From Azospirillum fermentarium (GTDB lineage: Bacteria > Pseudomonadota > Alphaproteobacteria > Azospirillales > Azospirillaceae), in NCBI RefSeq assembly GCF_025961205.1, contig NZ_JAOQNH010000003.1, positions 248,001 through 312,000 on the forward strand: a DNA stretch of 64,000 nucleotides, written 5' to 3'. A program made the position numbers and the translations under genes. The notes under the pieces are model-generated. The model was not told where the DNA came from. It did no database searches and was given only the letters and a program-made list of their open reading frames with translations. The stretch's first letter is position 1. Every line of letters begins with the position of its first letter. Of this stretch, positions 59,500 to 64,000 are shown one piece after another.

Positions 59500-62454
59500 A
59501 TGGCCGACCTTATCCCGTTCACCTCAAATCTTCCAATCGTCCCGAATAACAATCTCCCAATTGTCCCGAAAGATATAGTGCCGCCCAAGCCCGGCATCAT
59601 CGATGTGGAATTCAAGGTTATCGACGAGGTGACCGCACCGCTTCGGGCGGCGACCAATGGTCTTCGCGAGCTGGACAATGTTGCGAAAACGATGTCGGTC
59701 GCGCAGCGGTTCCAATCCATCGGGCAAGAGGCCATGAAGGCGGCAGCCGCCGTCAACAGCGCCGCCGGCTCGATGCGGTCGGCGATGATCGATATGGTGA
59801 AGCCGGCCCAGGATTTTGAAAAATCCATGTCCCACCTTTCCGCCGTTGCCGGCGCCGATCCGGCGGGACTGGATGCCATGCGCAAAAAGGCGCTGGAACT
59901 GGGCCGTGACGGCCGGGCATCCGCATCACAGGTCTCTGCGGCCATGGCCGAGATGTCCGGATACGGGTTCGACCCCAGTGAGATCGTCGCGGCCACCGAT
60001 CCCCTGGTCAATTTCGGGCGGGCCGCCGGCATGGGGCTTTCGGAAACCGCCGCTTTGGCGGGGGCTACGCTGCGTCAGTTCGGCCTGAACGCCAGCGACA
60101 CCGCCCGTGTCGCCGACGTACTGACAGCCGCTTCGAAAAATTCGTCGATGTCGGTGAGCGCCCTGGGGGACGCGCTGAAGGCCGCCGGTCCGGCGGCCAG
60201 CGCTGCCGGGCTGTCGCTCGAACAGACGAGCGCCATGATCGCGTTTCTGGGAAAGAGCGGTGTTGCCGCATCCGAAACCGGGACGGTCCTGATCGGCATG
60301 ATCAACCGGCTCACAGCGCTGCCCAAGGCGGCGCGGGAGGAGCTGGAAACGCTGCAGGTGCAGACCAACGACCCTGCTACCGGCAAGCTGCTTCCGGTCA
60401 CCGAGATCATGAAGGCCATCGACAAGGCCATGGACGCCAAGAATTACGACGGCGCCCAACGTCTGGAGACGATGACCAAGATCTTCGGTCCACAGCCAGG
60501 CAACTCCAGTCAGCAGAACATCGCCGCAAGCGACAAGCTGATCAACGGCATGTCCACGAGCGGGTTCTCCAGCCTGGAAAGCGCCGTTTCCAACAGCGCC
60601 GGCCAGGCCGTTCAAATGGCGGGCACGAAGACCGACAACCTGGACGGCCGTCTCCAGCAGTGGGCCATCGCGCTCGAAACCCTGAAGATCACGCTCAGCA
60701 CCACGCTCCTTCCGGTCCTGACCCAGGCGATTCAGTCTGTGACCGACTTCGTCAAACGCCTGACCGGCTTTGCCGAAGCGAACCCGGAAATCGCCCGGAT
60801 CGGCATGATCCTGGCGATGGTGGCGACGGCAGCGTTAACGGCGGTCGGTCCGCTGATGATGCTTTTCGGGATGCTGGCGTCCGGTGCCGCGACGGCCATG
60901 GGCGTGCTGGCGGCGATGGCCGGACCGATCGGGCTGGTGGCTGCGGCAGCTGTCGCGGCGGCGGTGCTGATCTATCAGAACTGGGACAGCGTTGCAGCCT
61001 TCTTCCAAGGCCTGTGGAGCGGAATCGTGGACGGGGTGGCGCCCCTTCAGCCGGCCTTCGACGCCCTGTCGGCGGCGATGGCGCCCATCCTCAGCGCCGG
61101 GGGCCGTCTGGTGGAATGGGTCAAATCATTGTTCTCCCCGGTGGAGGGGCTGAGCACCGCTGCCGGGGCGCTGGGGGAAAGCTGGGGCCACACCATCGGC
61201 GTGATGGCGACCACTATGGCATCCCCCTGGCTGACCGATGCGGCAGGGATGATCGCGTCATCGTGGGGCCTGCTGACGGGCGTGTTCGGTCAGGTAGGGG
61301 CCGCGATAAGCTGGCTATGGAATATCTACCAGACATTCTTCAGTGGTTTTGCGTCTGGTTTCGCTTCGGCCTTCGAACCCAGCCGTTTCGCCGCCCTGGG
61401 CCAGCTTTTCGGTCCGTTGGTGGAGGCGAGCGAAAAGGTCATCTCGGCTTTTAACAACCTGTTGCCGTCGATTGGTGAATCCACCGTATCGGTCGAGCAA
61501 TTCGGCCACATTGTCGGGGTGGTGATCGCCGGGGCCTTGAACACGGTGGCCGACTTCATCGCCATGATGATTACCGTCAGTACCGGCATGGCGCAAGCCA
61601 TGGCAGGTCTGTTGTCCGGCGACTTCGGGGCATATTTGGAAGGGGTGAAGACCGGGTTGGGCGGCGTCCTGACGTTCTTCAACAGCCTCTTCGAACGCCT
61701 GTTTGGCATTAACCTCGGTGAAGCCGCCGTCAATATGTTTAACGGGCTGGTCGACGGGATAAGCAACGGTATCGAAGGCGCAAAGCAGGTAATGGGCGAT
61801 ATCGCCTTTGGAATAGTTCTGGGGTTGCAGGCCGGGCTGGACAGCAAGATCAAGGATGTAGCGACGTTCGTCGCCACCATCTACACGACGATCACCAGCC
61901 ATTTCAAAAAGATGTTCGGCATCAACAGCCCGTCCACGGTCTTTGCCGAGTTCGGTTCCTGGTTGATGGAGGGGCTTGCCGCCGGCCTTCTCGCGAAGGT
62001 GCAGAGCGTCCTGGCCACCTTGTCCAACGTGGGCCGCGCCATGCTCGGCAGCATCAAATCGATCTTTGGTTTTGATGCCGGCCCCGCCGACACCGTTCTG
62101 GATGTGGCGAACACCGTGGCCGGTGCGGCCAACACTGTGCCCGGTGCGGCCAACGACAATGCCAAGGGCGCTCTTGCCGCCTCAGGACAGATAGCACGGA
62201 TGCCGGCCCCGGCGATGGCCGAACTGGCCCAGGGGCCCGGTACGGCCACCGGTGGCGCCGGGGGCGGTGGTTTCGGGGGGGCCGCACCGGTGACGGTCAA
62301 CCTGTCGGTCAGCATCGCCGGCAGCACCGACGAAGACATCGTGCGGCGGCTGGAGCTCTGGGTCCGCAACGACGGCAGCCGTCTGATCGCCGATGCGGTG
62401 AGCCGTGAAACCGAGCGTCGTGAACGCGCTCAATTTGCATCGCGAGGTGGGTGA
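59500..62454 (+). CDS. Tail tape measure protein
   Basis: The 984-residue protein is long, Ala-rich and helical with hydrophobic segments (about residues 435-520; LTAVGPLMMLFGMLASGAAT, LVAAAAVAAAVLIYQNW), as in phage tail-length measure proteins, and starts MADLIPFTSN. It contains TP901-type core sequences (GAQRLETMTKIFG, GVAASETGTVLIGM). Its length sets tail length: near 1.5 angstrom per residue gives roughly 145 nm. It follows the frameshifted chaperone, as expected. The ATG at 59500 was chosen over an earlier in-frame opening because the family sequence starts there. Confidence 0.93.
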   Translation: MADLIPFTSNLPIVPNNNLPIVPKDIVPPKPGIIDVEFKVIDEVTAPLRAATNGLRELDNVAKTMSVAQRFQSIGQEAMKAAAAVNSAAGSMRSAMIDMVKPAQDFEKSMSHLSAVAGADPAGLDAMRKKALELGRDGRASASQVSAAMAEMSGYGFDPSEIVAATDPLVNFGRAAGMGLSETAALAGATLRQFGLNASDTARVADVLTAASKNSSMSVSALGDALKAAGPAASAAGLSLEQTSAMIAFLGKSGVAASETGTVLIGMINRLTALPKAAREELETLQVQTNDPATGKLLPVTEIMKAIDKAMDAKNYDGAQRLETMTKIFGPQPGNSSQQNIAASDKLINGMSTSGFSSLESAVSNSAGQAVQMAGTKTDNLDGRLQQWAIALETLKITLSTTLLPVLTQAIQSVTDFVKRLTGFAEANPEIARIGMILAMVATAALTAVGPLMMLFGMLASGAATAMGVLAAMAGPIGLVAAAAVAAAVLIYQNWDSVAAFFQGLWSGIVDGVAPLQPAFDALSAAMAPILSAGGRLVEWVKSLFSPVEGLSTAAGALGESWGHTIGVMATTMASPWLTDAAGMIASSWGLLTGVFGQVGAAISWLWNIYQTFFSGFASGFASAFEPSRFAALGQLFGPLVEASEKVISAFNNLLPSIGESTVSVEQFGHIVGVVIAGALNTVADFIAMMITVSTGMAQAMAGLLSGDFGAYLEGVKTGLGGVLTFFNSLFERLFGINLGEAAVNMFNGLVDGISNGIEGAKQVMGDIAFGIVLGLQAGLDSKIKDVATFVATIYTTITSHFKKMFGINSPSTVFAEFGSWLMEGLAAGLLAKVQSVLATLSNVGRAMLGSIKSIFGFDAGPADTVLDVANTVAGAANTVPGAANDNAKGALAASGQIARMPAPAMAELAQGPGTATGGAGGGGFGGAAPVTVNLSVSIAGSTDEDIVRRLELWVRNDGSRLIADAVSRETERRERAQFASRGG

Positions 62455-62900
62455 TGGGCATCGTTCTTCTGGTCGGGACCATCCCGTTCGATACGCCGTC
62501 CGTGCTCGACATGAGCGTCTCGGATGCTTGGACATACGCCAGCCACGACGTGTTCCGGGCCAAACCGAAACTGCAATGGACCAAGAACGAGGCCCGTGCC
62601 ATCACGGTCAACCTCCGCTTTCATGCCGACTGGTCGGACCCCGAACTGCGGATGCAAGCGCTCCGGACCATGAGTCGGAGCAACCGGTGGTGGCCCGTGG
62701 TGCGCGGGTGCGGCTTGTGGCTCGGACGCTTCGTGGTCAGCAAGGTGGATGAAAAGGTCCGCGTCACCACGTCCGCCGGCCATGCCCTGATGATCGATGC
62801 GGCGGTCACCCTGACCGAATGGGGTGAGGGGGGGGAGGCCAGTTACGAGCCCGCCCGGATCGGTGCCGTCACATCCGCCCTCCTGCGGAGGACACGATGA
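62454..62900 (+). CDS. P2 gpU-like tail terminator protein
   Basis: The 148-residue protein follows the tape measure gene with an overlapping TGATG and matches the gpU family (IPFDTPSVLDMSVSDAWTYA, RAITVNLRFHADWSDPELRM, DAAVTLTEWGEGG). gpU caps or completes the tail. It is followed by gpX with a 4-base overlap. Confidence 0.9.
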   Translation: MGIVLLVGTIPFDTPSVLDMSVSDAWTYASHDVFRAKPKLQWTKNEARAITVNLRFHADWSDPELRMQALRTMSRSNRWWPVVRGCGLWLGRFVVSKVDEKVRVTTSAGHALMIDAAVTLTEWGEGGEASYEPARIGAVTSALLRRTR

Positions 62901-63121
62901 GCAAAACCTATATCGAACACATCACGGTCGCCGGTGACCGCTGGGATCTTCTGGCCTGGGATTACTACGGTGATGCCTGCGGCTATGCCCGGATCGTGTT
63001 GAGCAATCCCCATGTGGCGCGGACCCCGGAACTGCCGGCGGGCATTCGGCTGGCGGTTCCCGTGATCGAACAGCCGCTGTACGCCTATGGCTTGCCGCCC
63101 TGGAAGCGGGGGGCGCGATGA
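62897..63121 (+). CDS. P2 gpX-like tail protein
   Basis: The 74-residue protein has the LysM-like gpX pattern (ITVAGDRWDLLAWDYYGDA, PELPAGIRLAVPVI). It acts in tail assembly between U and D. Its ATG and stop overlap both neighbours. Confidence 0.9.
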   Translation: MSKTYIEHITVAGDRWDLLAWDYYGDACGYARIVLSNPHVARTPELPAGIRLAVPVIEQPLYAYGLPPWKRGAR

Positions 63122-64000
63122 ACACGGTCGATACCCCGGACTGGACCCTGCTGTGGTCCGGCACCGACGTGACGGCCAGCATCCGCGATATGGTCACCGG
63201 CTTGGCCTATACCGATAAGAAGATCGGCGAAAGCGACGACCTGGACATCCAGCTCGAAGACCGGGACGGCCGCTGGCGCAACGATTGGATACCGTCCAAG
63301 GGCGACGTGCTGGAGCTGTTCATCGGCTACAAGGACCATCTGGTCGATGCCGGCAGCTACGAGATCGACCAGATCGAGCACAGCGGGCCGCCCGACAGGC
63401 TGAAGGTCACCGCCCTGGCCGCCGGCGTGACCACCGCCTTGCGGACGAAAAAGAGCCGGGGATTTGAAAAGAAAACCCTGTCGCAGATCGCCCGGCAAAT
63501 TGCGGACGAGCACGGCATGACGGTGATCGGCGATCCCGACACCGAGGTGAAGGACCGCATCACTCAGGCCGATCAGACCGATCTGGAGTTCTTGTCCAAG
63601 ACGGCCGCCGAGTTCGGGTACGTCTTCAGCGTCCGTGGCCAGTCGCTGGTGTTCATGTCCGATGACGAGCTGATGGCAGGGCCGGTGGTCTTCACCCTGC
63701 CGCGCGGGGGCAGCAACATCATGAACTGGCGCTTCAGCAAGAAAGGCAAGGTCTACAAGGCGTGCGAGGTCTCCTATTACGACCCCGCCACCAAGAAGAC
63801 GCAGAAGGTCACCGTCGAGCCCGAGGTCAAGAAAGAGGCGGGCGACACGCTGAAGAAGCGGGTGCGGGTGGAAAACGAAGAGCAGGCGAGGCGGAAGGCC
63901 AAGGCTCTGCTCGACAGCGCCAACACCGGGGAGATCACCGCCTCCCTGGATCTGACCGGGCGGCCCGATCTGGTGTCCGGCATCAACATCCGGCTGGACG
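63118..64000 (+). CDS. P2 gpD-like late control/baseplate hub protein, cut by the window edge
   Basis: About 294 residues are visible: MNTVDTPDWTLLWSGTDVTA, LDIQLEDRDGRW, LTQIARQIADEHG-like LSQIARQIADEHGM, ITQADQTDLEFLSKTAAEFG and YVFSVRGQSLVFMS. This is the gpD/VgrG-like hub fold at the base of the tail. The C-terminus is outside the window. It overlaps gpX by 4 bases. Confidence 0.92.
   Translation, partial: MNTVDTPDWTLLWSGTDVTASIRDMVTGLAYTDKKIGESDDLDIQLEDRDGRWRNDWIPSKGDVLELFIGYKDHLVDAGSYEIDQIEHSGPPDRLKVTALAAGVTTALRTKKSRGFEKKTLSQIARQIADEHGMTVIGDPDTEVKDRITQADQTDLEFLSKTAAEFGYVFSVRGQSLVFMSDDELMAGPVVFTLPRGGSNIMNWRFSKKGKVYKACEVSYYDPATKKTQKVTVEPEVKKEAGDTLKKRVRVENEEQARRKAKALLDSANTGEITASLDLTGRPDLVSGINIRLD

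Overview
The window is high-GC, densely coding bacterial DNA that looks like a free-living alphaproteobacterium, most likely a Rhodospirillales/Azospirillum-type organism. The reasons are the GC-rich codon usage, the purC-purS and kdsB-pheA-cytochrome c neighbourhoods, many chemotaxis and two-component genes, and a GcvA-type LysR regulator. I had no database access, so the taxon is an inference.

Layout. 1-3042: edge of an aromatic catabolism locus (an acyl-CoA-dehydrogenase-fold flavin monooxygenase and an MhpB-type extradiol dioxygenase), divergent from an IclR/MhpR-type regulator. 3106-12628 (minus strand): a chemosensory operon, in transcription order a soluble receptor with two signalling tips, a triple-CheW protein, CheB, a HEAT-repeat protein, CheR, CheY, CheA and a small STAS protein. 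A bacteriohemerythrin is divergent from it. 13311-22840 (minus strand): a tightly packed 12-gene operon joining a membrane-anchored receptor, CheY, a CheZ-like protein, a LOV (blue-light) histidine kinase, a receiver, a complete stressosome module (RsbR, RsbS, RsbT and an RsbT-RsbX fusion), another receiver, CheC and a PAS hybrid kinase. 22983-27296: a FixJ-type regulator, an OmpR-type regulator and a divergent 7TMR-DISM histidine kinase. 27333-30903: a possible structured leader RNA followed by a NitT/TauT-like ABC transporter (fused double permease and ATPase). 30983-46432: mostly housekeeping genes (pheA, kdsB, cytochrome c, a Cache receptor, an AlkA-type glycosylase, purS, purC, NRDE, thpR, aldo-keto reductase, FIST, tesA, ybbA, ybbP, BAX inhibitor-1). 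46433-64000: a Mu-like prophage or domesticated remnant, comprising a repressor, ParB-like protein, MuA-like protein, zinc-ribbon regulator, Mor activator and a holin-like protein. A LysR/MFS/SDR cargo between IS1380-related sequences sits where head genes would be expected. A contractile-tail module follows (gp37, DUF2635-like, sheath, tube, frameshifted chaperone, tape measure, U, X, D) and runs off the right edge.

How the genes work together. The two chemosensory/stress operons lie back to back. STAS-domain proteins occur in both, and so does the 10-bp palindrome GGGTTGACCC, found upstream of both receptor genes and of the triple-CheW gene. I infer one signalling system in which cytoplasmic and membrane receptor arrays, a stressosome, a blue-light kinase and an oxygen- or NO-binding hemerythrin could converge on the CheA/CheY and receiver proteins. 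The phage region carries regulators and tail genes, but no MuB, portal, terminase or capsid gene is visible. Its MuA homologue has lost two of the three DDE catalytic residues. It is therefore either a decayed prophage or a tail-only (tailocin-like) element; the genes to the right of the window would decide.
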